From Turritopsis dohrnii (lineage: Eukaryota > Cnidaria > Hydrozoa > Anthoathecata > Oceaniidae), in the NCBI GenBank assembly GCA_027922465.2, contig BQMF02000051.1:372001-436000 (forward strand): 64,000 bases of DNA, written 5' to 3'. Positions 48,672 to 60,600 of this stretch are shown one piece after another. Each line of letters begins with the position of its first letter. The first letter of the stretch is position 1. The notes beneath the pieces are model-generated. The model had not been told where the DNA came from and made no database searches. It saw only the letters and a list, made by a program, of their open reading frames with translations. Made by a program: the position numbers and the translations under genes.

Positions 48672-51207
48672 TTAAGCGACCAACTTATGCCATTCGGCTA
48701 TTTGCCTCTGTGGCGACTGCAGCATTTCATTGAAATGTTGGATTTCGTGAGGAGTCACTTGTCTGTGGGAACTGTGATTTCCCAAGATGACGCTAGCTAC
48801 TTTTTCTTGCTTTATTTTTGAATCGTAACGTATGACATCAAAAACGAAGACCAGACTTCTGGTGCCGTGACAATCCACAGGAAAAACCAGACTTTCGTTG
48901 AACACTGGGCAAACGTTTTTCTTCACCACACGAGTTCTCCTTTTGTCCAGAACCGTACCGTTACGAAGCAAACTGATCTTGACGAAGTGATCTGGAAATA
49001 AACGATAAAAAAAAATGAACTTTACAACATCGACTTTAAAAATAGTTTGATTAACATTGGAAATTCGAACTTAAGCGAAGGGACCTTAAAGTACATTCGT
49101 ATTAAAGGGACGTCGAATTATGTAGGTGATATAAACGTTTCACCATAATAAATCGATGAATTCTCTAATATCCTTTAAAATAAACATCACGATACAGGAG
49201 TAGTTGTTTTAGGGCAGTTTTTGCTGAAAACGTTTATCTCTATAATATCAAAATTTGATATTAAGTAGTGGATTATCGGCTTTGAATCCTCAGAATAGAG
49301 CGCCAAATAAGTTTAAATAAAATCATCTACCGGGGAAGTGCCCGGACTCTCCTTCCGGTAACCCACTGGCCTTTAAAACGATGATACATATACGGGAACC
49401 GTTTGGTTGATAACACAACGATACCAACAAACTCCCAACATCTTTGTCCTGAAAGAAGAAGAGGGAATAGAACGAAGAAAATATTAACAATGTTTCCAAA
49501 TAATTCATCAAAAATTGGAGAGTTCTTTAAAATACAATTTTATGTATTGTTTTTTGAAATATTTTGACGACTCACAATCAGTTCCTGCTCTCCAACTGAC
49601 AAAAAAAAAAAAAAAAAATTTAAAAATAGGCGAAAAACAAAAACACTGAGGGTCGTGACCATACTGCTATTCGAAGGAACTAAACTGTACAACAGTTTAA
49701 AATAGAAATAAACATATGCTACCAAAACAATAGGAGAAATGGGAAAATGCCATTGAGTATCATTGGATAGCTTCCAAAAAGGTTGCATTTAAACAAATTT
49801 CCAATTCATTTCATAAAAAACAAAATGCAAAATAGCACAAAAATTAAAACTTCACATTAACAAAATCTTTTCGTCTGATGTCATTACAAATCAAAGATAA
49901 TGAATTATCATAAGGTCGAGAAAAAAGTGCGTCAGCAGTTTTCTTGCGAGATAATCTCCGTACGAGAGCCAATCATTTTTTGTTTCTTTGTTTGAGAGCT
50001 TGGTAATAATAGACAGCTGTTCATTCCCAGACCATTTCCCAATCTATTTCTGTTGATAGCGCAACCTGTGTTGCACATCTTTAAGTAAAAAAAAAAACAA
50101 CAAACTTACGGGGAACATTCTTCTAATGCTCAGATGTTTTGTGATAACGTCACCTTCAAGAGAAACCTCATCCAACAAGATGACACAATCCGCCACAAAT
50201 TCGCTTCTCGAAAAACGGTCATAATCCAAAATCACAAATTTCAGAGCAGAACTACACAGTTTGTCAATAGGACAACCAACAAAGGAGCATACGTTTTCCC
50301 TTGGGAAGCTCAGTATCTCAACCCGAAATCCATTTTTGTTTTTCTCAGGATTAGGGTTAACATGGGCAGTCTGTGGGTACAAGTAAACCTTTACAAACGG
50401 TACAGAGATGCCAGTTTCTCTTGATAATGGAAGGTCAATGAACTCAAGTAACTACAAGTAGAATACATGAATAAAGCCACAAAGCAACCATGACTAGAAA
50501 TTATCTTTAACTGGCTGATGACAAATGGAATGACAATCATATTATAGATTTACCTTAACTGTAAGTTCCTTTTGGCCAAGCTGGTTATATTTTAAAGAAA
50601 ACTTCATCTTGCCATTTGCACAATACAAGACATGCCCTTGATCCATTCTAGGTTTTGTAGTAAGAAATTGGGTAGCAGATGCTTTCTTGACTGCCTGTCT
50701 CCATAAACCATCAGCATCACGGTCTTTACTTACAAACACATTTTCAGAAGGTACCGATATAGACCGATTAAAAGAGTATTTCAAATTATTACTTCCAGTA
50801 TAAGGAAAAGGCGTAAAAGGTGTTCCAGGGGTAGCAGGTGTTACTGGTGGTACAAATAAGTCCGTTTCTCTTTTAGGGATGGGATTCTCTTCAAATACTG
50901 GAGGCTGCTTTTCGACATTTTTCTGTCCAAAATCTCCATTCGGTAATGAGATTTTTAGCTTTGGTTTGTGTCGAGGGCTTACTTTCTTGTAAACTGTTTT
51001 CTTTTTTCGCCGTTTGTACAAGTAAACAACAATAATAATAACAAACAAAACCACAATAACAGTACTCAGTAGCAAGATGACAGTGACACCAATGTTGCTG
51101 GAAGGTTTATCTGGATGATTGAGTAAGTTATTTTCAGTTGTTTTTTGTTTTGCAATCGACTTTTGATCATTTGTGCTCAACATAATTGTCATGTGCTGTA
51201 TATACAT
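48672..51207 (-). CDS. Synaptotagmin-family protein (one TM, C2A-C2B), probably Ca2+-insensitive
   Basis: Membrane-trafficking protein. Exons: 51207-50554, 50451-50110, 49448-49331, 48991-48672, giving about 477 residues. A 9-bp in-frame micro-exon (49584-49576) is possible between exons 2 and 3; direct splicing also keeps phase. Residues 39-64 form one transmembrane segment followed by KRRKKK, then a Pro/Thr-rich linker, C2A (KMKFSLKYN..., FVKVYLYP) and C2B (SLLVSLCYQPN...), ending with the typical AEWHKL motif. Several calcium-ligand aspartates are changed: the usual SDP(F/Y)VKV of C2A is SVPFVKV, and the second acidic loop of C2B reads FDVIRYDSK instead of LDYDK-like sequence. Subtype is not assigned. 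In-frame stop codons upstream support a start at 51207, 51192 or 51183. Confidence 0.88.
49885..50045 (+). repeat. Dispersed repeat family C, copy 3
   Basis: caaagataatgaattatcat, then gagagccaatcattttttg and cagaccatttcccaatc. It lies in the synaptotagmin intron between exons 2 and 3. Confidence 0.65.
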
Positions 51208-53984
51208 TCTTTGCTTATCTTTCAGTCATTTTTAAAAATGTAAACTTCATGGTTGTATTTTAACACCTTCAGTTTATTCATGTTGATTGTATTACTTGTA
51301 TAATCTTCTAAAATATTGTTATTTCAAAAAAGTATAATCAATCAAATGCTGGCCAGTGAATTTCAAATACAAACACTCAGACTAAACTAAACTGATGTTT
51401 CATTATAAACTTATATAATATACAAAAAATTGCACATACATGCAAACAAGAATAGAACAAACAAACTACGTAATTTTCAGAGACATGAAAATTACATGAT
51501 TAGGCATAAAAGCAATAAAAACAACTTCAATAAAATGAATGAATTTTAACATTACGTCATTTGATGGAAAATGCCAGCCCATTTATGACGTATATCACTT
51601 CTCTTCTTGTTATGATTTTTCCTTTTATTATTGTCAATACTTCTTGTTAATGATTAATTTCCTTGTCTTTGCATATAAACGTAACTAAGGCTACATGAAA
51701 AAAGTAATGGTGTCCTCATACAAACATTGGATTACTTTAACAGGATGCTATGTTGTTTTGCTAGACATTGTAAATCATAATTACATTTAATCTCCTTGAA
51801 ATTAATGACATTAACAATGAAAGATAGAGGCATAGAAGTAAACAAATCCAATTTAATAATCTTTTATTTTAAAAATCCCGCTAAGTCAAACTAAATTAAA
51901 AGTGTATGAGTATAGATTCAAATTCTTAATCATTTTGTGAAGGGCTAGGATGTTATCTCATTATTTTGATAACAGCTCCTCCACATTATTGATAACTTCT
52001 TAGACAAATAAAACTGACCTTCTCCCCAGTCAGCACTTTATTTACTGTTGAAATATTATATAATATTTATATATATATTGCAAGAATAGGCTTGTTTTGG
52101 CTATTACAAACACAACCACGTAACACTGCTTGAGAATAACATAAACTGATTAGAAAAAAATTCTCAATTCTCATATAAGCTGCAGACACAAATTTTTATT
52201 TAAAAAAGTTTTACTGTGACAATCAACCCAGTTGACAACTGGTCGTCCGTCGATGATTAAAGAAAAATTTAAGTATACAATAAGCTATGAACTTACGTAA
52301 CCGTCACATGAACAAAAATATCTGAAACATCTGTACAGTATACTAGTAATGCTAATTATGAAGACAGTCAATGAACTTTTCAGGACAGAGGTCATTTCCA
52401 AAATCCGATTCCATTTTTGTCGAATGCCTAATCATCGATTTTGCGCCCACAAAGGGTGGAAGGCGCGCATTAATTTTTTGTATCACTTTTTTGTCTCAAC
52501 AAAACCCTTTCGTTACTTTTGTAGATTACACACATATTATTAAGCTTGCAATTCGATAAGAAATTTTGCAAGTCATCTGTGTTCACGTATGTTCATTTTT
52601 GGCATTTTCTGTCAATCAAAATTTTATTTCATATATATCACACTATCGAATATTTTATTGAAGAAATTGGAGAAAGTAAAACTGGGCAGGAGATGTAAAT
52701 AGGAGCCTGGGTACTTATTGGCCATTCTCATCATTACACATTAGTATGTTTACATTGGTATGCTACGTAGATATCTCAATAGTTTTTTTTCGTTGTAATC
52801 GAATAACATTACCTACTTTATTCCAACAGCCTGCCTACATTTGTTTTAGTTATTCTCCCCGTCGTTGTCATGGAAACTGCATAAAATGACTCAATTATTT
52901 CGTGAACATCTACAGTGTACGTACCAACGAAGACGTAACAACATATTTGAGCTAATACTTTAATTGTTTTGATTTTCTACTGGGGAATGCAAGTAATGAA
53001 GTTTGCTGAAAATGAAGTTTCGATTTTTGAAATGAAGAGAGAAAAGGACGTTTTTCTTGCTTTCATCATAATACGTATATGATGTTGTATAAATAAGCAT
53101 CATTTCACAATCAATGTACTTGAGAAAATATGTTATTTAAAAATGATTCTGGGGTGAAATAAACAATAGCTTCCTGAGGCGAGTCCCAACGGTATCGTTT
53201 TGTGTTGACACAGTGTGTGATGTGAGACTGGAGTGTTTTGGGTGTCATTAAAGAGGAGGGTGGGAGGGACACAGTGTGCTGAATCAGATAAATATACACC
53301 GTATTACTTAAGCGGTCACCACGGTGAATCGAAGAACGCAGAGGAGGGAGGGAGGGAGCGATAAAAACCAATAAGTTTTGAAACAATATACAACATTATC
53401 ACGTTTCAATAGATACATAAATAGTAAAATCTGAAATGTTTAACCAACTCTTTCTTTCAAATAAATCACGTCTTACTTTTCAACTTCAGAAAACAGTGTA
53501 AAAGGCGAGATCACTTTCAACGCTTGTCAAGGTAATTCGCACGCCTTGTTCTTTCGTCAAACTCTCCTCCACCAAAAAAGTTCATTGTCAATAATACATT
53601 TTGAAGGGAAGTATTTCGAAAAGAAGATGGAGAGTCACAGTGTCGTTTCTGAGAGCAATTGCATTCTCTGGAGGGTTTTTATTTATTCATCACAAATCGT
53701 ACATCATACAAAAATATCAAAAACGTTAGTGAACAATCCGACAAAAAAAACACAAATGACCTTCACAAAGTCCATCTTAATTTCAAGCATATTTCTTCTT
53801 CTAAAATTCTGCGCCAACTCGTCGATTGCTGAAAATTATACTCAGCTACTAGGCGGTACAATACAACCAGTCTGTCGTATGATTGCTAACATGGGAAGAA
53901 CGTGTAGTAAACAAATGTCACCTATCTCAATGCAACTTCGTTTAAAATTAACTATGCGTTTTTTTTATTTATTTATTTCAAAAT
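51208..53984. other. Region between the synaptotagmin 5' end and the fibrillin-like 3' end
   Basis: No gene seen in 2.8 kb. Presumably the promoter and 5' untranslated region of synaptotagmin on the left and the 3' untranslated region of the fibrillin-like gene on the right. A minus-strand AATAAATAAATAAA at about 53963-53976, some 10-20 bp past the stop codon, can serve as poly(A) signal. At 53320-53360 a purine-rich gaggagggagggaggg run is seen. Confidence 0.45.
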
Positions 53985-54624
53985 TTAAACAACGCGAACA
54001 CGAACTCGAAGTAAAAACTTTCCATTTTCGCTATATAGCTTTTCCAACATTTCCTTTACGTGATTCTTGTCTTCGGTCAAATCACACTCGATGGCAAGTT
54101 GGTAGTTACCAGGTAAAAGGTGGTCCCGTGTATGCAGGCTGGCAATTCCCTTTGCCTCGTCAACTTCCAATCCAAACAGACTAGAGTTGCCATTTATCAT
54201 ACGGTACGCCATATTTCCCGCCATATCTTTCAGTAAAGACACCGCCCGTAATATGGGCACATTCGCCTTTGTCTTCTTGCTGACGACAACATCAACCGCC
54301 TTCGTGTCTCGTTTGATGGACCTACGCCTTCGATAACCATAGCGCCCACCATATGGGTTCAACGGTTGAACACCGCCCAGCTGATAGCCGCCCGGAGCAG
54401 TTTGATAGGCAGGGTTTCCTGTTAGTGAAGTTTGATGTGTTTGCCGTGGATAATAAGCGTTCGAACCGCCCAGTGGGGCGCTACCACCCCCGACAGCAGA
54501 CTGGTGTCCCGTCTGTGGTTGGGACTGCCCTCCTCCTGCACCACCTCCAAGAGGAATACCTTCCTTCGGAATATCTGAAGTGTCGCATGAAAAGCATGCT
54601 ATACCATGAGTAGCAACGCAGTGC
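53985..54624 (-). other. C-terminal exon of the fibrillin-like gene: furin-type site and asprosin-like prodomain
   Basis: The exon starts with the last Cys-containing segment (HGIACFSCD), continues through a Gly/Pro/Tyr/Gln-rich stretch, and has a tetrabasic RRRR-S site encoded at 54332-54321. The following 111 residues contain [15 protein letters not shown] and [10 protein letters not shown], matching the pattern of the fibrillin C-terminal propeptide (called asprosin in human FBN1, about 140 residues). Cleavage is inferred from the motif. Confidence 0.8.
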
Positions 54625-57600
54625 CTATAAAACGAACATTTCACGAAAGTACTCAACAAAGCCTTACAGTAAAAGCCTGCTCATACCAAAGTAATTGTTA
54701 TCAAGTAGCAAGGGGAATGAGAAATGAGCCACGATTCTGTCATGAGAAACCGCGCAGTAAAATACTTCCAGCCAATCATGATCGATGCTTTGTTTGCATC
54801 TTCCAATCATGATCGATTTTTTGTTTTCATCATTGTTTCAATATTTCCTACAACACAAACCATCAAAGGACTTCAAAACGAGATTGAACCGTCTTACCCG
54901 CCTTGTACTGGACTGTAGCCGGGTGGACATTGGCAAGCGAATCCGCCCTGACTGTTGGAACATCCATACGAGCATGGTGATCGCAAACATTCATTGGCAT
55001 CTAATAACAAAAGACGTTCAGTGACAAAAGTAACACTGTTACTTTAAATAAGCTACCATCTTTGCAACACAGTTTTAATAGTTACCTTGGCAACGTCCGT
55101 CACGATACAAGTAGCCGGCAGGACAGGTGCACTGATAGCTTCCCATTGTGTTGATGCACAGGGAGCGACCACACATGTTCTGTTGGCACTCGTTCACGTC
55201 TATAAAGTAACACGTAATACATCAATGACGTTGTTGACGGTTTGGAAGATGACGTCATGAATTTATTGATTGACTGATTGGATCTTCAGCACCTAAATTT
55301 CCTCCACATGGTACTAGTAAAATTCGTGTCGATGATTGTGGAGAATGCGTGTAACCGTGGAAGAGAGTGTAAGGTAGTAGAACTCACTTCCGGAATGTTG
55401 TGCGTTCGAATCCACTCTGAAGACATCGTTAGTGAGGTGTGCTCTCAATTCAGTCCGTGTGGTAAAAACTAACCACTCCTCAAGTATGGAAACTTCAAAC
55501 ATTTGTTTATTTAACAAATTCAAGTCGACAGAACTTCGTGGTGTAAACCTTGCAAAATTGTTTTGGTTGGTTGAGTTTATTTTGCCTCCTTGTTTCAATC
55601 ATTATTACAAGGGTTTTCAGTGAAGAATTTGACGGTCTTGAGATTGTTACATGAACACACTCCAAGATAAGAAACTTACCGACACATTGTGCGACGCCGT
55701 ATGGTGTATAGTATGGGATGTAGCCTTGCGGACATCTACCACCGCAACCCAAGCCGCACCCAGGTCTACAACCACTACCAACGCCAGTCTGGCACCCACC
55801 TTCATTACCGTCTGTTATATCTGTTGGAAAAGAAGAAAAATATTTTTCTATTAAAAATATGGTGGTTCCTTGAATCGCTTCATCAAACATCATTTTCAAT
55901 CTGAATAATCGAGATAAGAGCATGTATTGAGATGGTAAAGGTGCTCTGCAGATTTGCAAAACCGCTGAAAAAACACTGCGAAGGAGAGCATTTTCATAAA
56001 AAATATACACACTACAATAAAACACTTTCAATAAAAATGCTCTTCATCGCTGTGATACTTTGACTATTTTGCCCAATGGTAGGTCTCGAAACAAACACAA
56101 AAGTGCTTCTATACTCACAAACACAGGACTTTTTATCTTTATCAAATTTGAGACCTCTTCCACAAACACACTCATAACTGCCTGCCACATTTCGGCAAGT
56201 CCCTAAGCCACATACAGTTGTGTCTAAGCATTCGTCGATATCTGAAATAACGAGAGACGAAACCACGAAATTATGCACACTTCATCAATAATAGCGATAT
56301 CCAGCGCGGAAAGTTTTAAAAAGAAATCTAAGAAGCTTTATAATGTATTCTGTTGAATACCATCACCTACCAACACACGTACTACCAGCTGAGCGGAAGC
56401 CTTGAGGGCAGGTGCATTTGTATCCACCCGGCGTGTTTTCACACAAGTTCGGACAATCGTGATTACCAGTTGCACACTCATCTTCGTCTTTACGAAAAAA
56501 AAAAAAAAACCAAGTAAAAGTACGTCAATTAAAAGTACGTCAATTAAAAGCACGTCAATCTTCAACACATCACTGACGTATCATAAAGAAAAAAGTCGTA
56601 CCAACACACTCGGTTTTCTCTGCATTGCTGACGAAACCGTCCGGGCAAACACATTCGTAACTTCCGTCAGTATTCCGGCACTGGTTCGGACAAGTTGACG
56701 TGCCGTCAGTACACTCGTCTCTATCTACAGAACAAAAGATAAACGTTTATCAGAAGAACCATTAAGGGCATAACCCTAGCTCGATAGTTTTAAGTTTTGG
56801 TAAAAATCTAGCCTGGAATATTATCAGAGTACTCTAATCTTCAAGAAATGGCAGACTACTATAAGAGGATATGTTAACAAGACAGGTCCTAAACGATCCT
56901 AAGAAAGAACCAATGAAAAGACCAACATCTGGCAATCAAAATGAGGAACTGAAGAGGCTGCCCTGGGTAAATCATCTTAAATAGTAAATAAATACCTTCG
57001 CATTTCTTGCCACTCATCGATAGCTTGTAACCCACATTGCACATGCAACGGAAGCTATCAGATGTGTCCATACATTTGCCATTCTTGCAAACACCAGCAA
57101 TGAATTCGCACTCGTTAATAGTCCCTGGCAAAAGAAACAAAACTTATTCTCAGAAAGTATACACGGTTTATTTTATAAGCAACACGTTAGCAAACACCAC
57201 TAGTAATTAAGCAACAGTACTACCAGAATCTTTATCAACATGCAATTTTGAAATGATGAAACACTAGCATAGCCACAGCACATTTTTTTAAAATTGTTAC
57301 ACTAAGTTGTTACACTAGGTTGTCGGACTAGGTTTGACGCTCTATGTAATGATTTGAATGTCCTACACTTTATACTTGGTACTTTTAATTAAACAACTAA
57401 AACGTACGGAAAGGTTTTCAAGATGAGACATGAATTACCGATTAATGCTTAGCAACAAATTAAGCAACATTACTACTAAAAAATGGTCATTTTTTAAGCA
57501 ACATTACTACTAACGTGTGACCCTGGTTGCTTATTAAAAAAACGTGTAGCTTTTTAACGTGCAGTTTCATTTTCATGTCTTAGTCATTCTTTGAAGAAAA

Positions 57601-60600
57601 TGAGTTTAAGTTAACATACCAGCTGGAGAACTAAGGCATAAGAATGGAGACGAAACTACAGTATAGAGGTTTGGGTAACCAAGTTAACAGAAAACGTGCC
57701 CCGTAATGATGAATAAAAGAACAGTTTCTGTGGCTGCGTAACAAATCTTTTTTTAATGTCCGTCAACGAATCATCGAATGAAACAAAATGCGAAATAGCC
57801 GTTGCTTTTGCCTGGTGTGTTTTCACACATGATATGAGCAACATTATAATAAAGAAGAAAAAAAGTTGATTACTGTTTTGGTAGCCAGTGCACAGAGTTC
57901 TTCCTTGTGCTGAAATGAAAACAAAAATAATGAAAAATGAAAAATCAGGCTCTAACAATAAGTAGAATGTAAACGAGGCTGCAAGGAAATCTTATACAGT
58001 GCCTCGTTTACGTTTGTGGTGTAAACCTTGTTAAATTTGTTTGGCTAAGTGAGGGTCAGGTTCAGACTATGCCTTGTCCATTCAGACAAAAGTTCAGTTG
58101 ATTAGAGATCACTTTTCTTTTGTACAATTAATGAAAGGGTGTATTTCGTGGCCGCTTACGTGTATTTGGATCAGGGCACAGGCGACAGTTTGTGCCCCAG
58201 GCTGAACCTCCACCGCTGCAGCAACAGTCACGCTGTGAAACTTTTTCCATTTTGGCCGACGTTCCTTGACAGATGTTATCAACAACACTGGAGAAACACA
58301 ATCCCAGACTTTTGTCTAAATACAGGAGAGACGTTCGATATTGATTTTAAACCAATCAGGTAGCAAGAAATTATAAAAATATGGTAAATCATTTTGTTTC
58401 CTTTCTGCTCTCCCCCACATGGCTCATCGCGTTCCCCTACAACTTACCGAGACAGAATTTTCCATCTTCGCTTCTCATAAACGGTGGAGTGCAATCACAT
58501 CGATACCCTCCTTCGATGTTTTGACAAAAACCACCTGGTCGACATAAATTTGTATTTTCTAGGCATTCGTTTATTTCTAAAAAAGGACAAGAAAGACATT
58601 CATTCGACTGGACATATCTTTCAGTCGTCAGTGAAAAACACACGTCAATGAAAAACACACGTCACTGTTGGTTCACTATCAAGCCCTACTGACGGCAAAA
58701 ACGCAGTGACGTAATGAAAGCAAGTAAAAAAATGCATCGATAGAACCGACCGATGAAATCAGGTAAAACCCACCCACCGCCTTACCTAAACAGCGTCCAC
58801 GCTTATCTATTCTGTAACCATCCGGACATAGACATCGGTAGCTACCCACCAAATTTTTGCATCTGAACGGGCAAAGGAATTCATTTTCGCATTCGTTGAT
58901 GTCGATGCAGTGTTTGCCATCGTCCGCAAGTTTGAAGCCACGTGGACATGAGCACATATAGGAGCCGCGGAGATTTTTACAGCGGTAAGCACAAAGACCG
59001 TCTTGTTCGCACTCGTCCACGTCTAAAAACAGTATCGAAATATCAAAGACAGTATCGAAGTATCCAGTAGAAGCAAAACCGAACATTCTCCACATACTTT
59101 CATAATCATATTTTACAGAATGAAAAAAATGCTTGCAAACGTATTCCGATTTTACCGATTACCGAATCGGACCATTATTAGATTTCCTAAAGAAACCGAT
59201 AGACCCGAACAGTACCTACCGACACAAGCTGGTGATGTATCTCCAGGCTTAAAACCAGCCTCACATTTGCAGGAGTATGAACCAATCAGATTCGTGCAGT
59301 CTCCATTGCCACAAACATCCGTCTCACATTCATTCTTATCTGGAAGAACAAAAAAGAAAGCGATCAATTTATTGATGAAATTATTTATCCAGAACTATTT
59401 TATTTATCTATAATTTTCTAAAAATTTCAGAAAAAAAATCAACCAATCAAACTTGAGGACTTCCATCCGATTGTTATCAGATTACGCCCTGAGTCAAGCA
59501 CACCCTATATATGACTATTGACAACGACCACCCACACGCGATAAACATTCTAACGTTTTAAAATATCATAAAATATCAGCCTGATTTTCATACCTACGCA
59601 TTGCCTGGAATCGCTTGCACTAAGCGTATAACCCTCTTTACATTCGCATCTAAAGCTACCATCCGTATTGACACATTTACCATTTTCGCAGGTGCCGATG
59701 TTCGCTTCGCATTCATTAATGTCTATAAAAATAAGGAAACTAATAAAAATGGACGCCCTAAAAACATTACGCCCTCGATCCTTGCTAAAATTAGATGTAG
59801 CATTTTGACCAAGCACAAATTTCCACAGAGATACCAAAGTCAATAAATCACCTGTGTTATCTTTTGTCAGTCCAACACCGTTCGGACAGTAGAATTCAAA
59901 CTCCTTGGTCCCTTTCTCCGGACACAACTCGCACGGGTCGCCGAAACCCGCTCCCATACTACAACAGCACGTTGCCTTGGTGATGTTCAGTCCGTTGGCG
60001 AATGTGCATTGGTTATTTTCAAAGGAAGAGAAGCAGAAACTACGGCGAATATCTAGGTTGAAACAATTTTCACAGATTACTCTGGTTATTATATCAAAAA
60101 AAGTGACGAATTCAGAATTCAGGAAAGCATTGAAAAACAAAGACGTCGGTCATTTTTCGGTGAAGGAGAAATCTTTCTACTTTAGCAACTAAATCCAACA
60201 CATTTCATGTTTTTAAATTATCAAAAGCTATAAAAAAGAAACAAACCCAGCCTTCAATGACAAAAGTCTTAGCAACTATACTTGATGACGTCACATGGCA
60301 ACAAGCGAGTGACGTAAACAAAAGTTATTTGAAAATATCTGCAACAGAAATATCCAATATAAACTGTCCGAAAAAAATAGTTTTGTCATAATGATGGTAC
60401 GGTAAAACACACCTTTATACGTCACCTTCACGAGAGAAACATCATCGGACTTCGCATTTATAACTACCATCTATACATATATAGCAGACTTACCAATGCA
60501 TTCTCTGCCGTTTTCCGTTGAAAGGAACCCTGGGTTACACAAACATCGAAAAGTTCCTTCCGTGTTAACACACGTCCCGCCAAATTGACAGAGATTGTCA

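Noticed and set aside
53546..54184. 212-codon plus-strand ORF
   Set aside because: Overlaps the 3' untranslated region and last exon of the fibrillin-like gene in antisense; no coding features.
57656..57958. 100-codon minus-strand ORF in the fibrillin-like gene
   Set aside because: Only 36 bp of it (57909-57874) is a phase-compatible exon carrying the last TB cysteine; the rest is intron.
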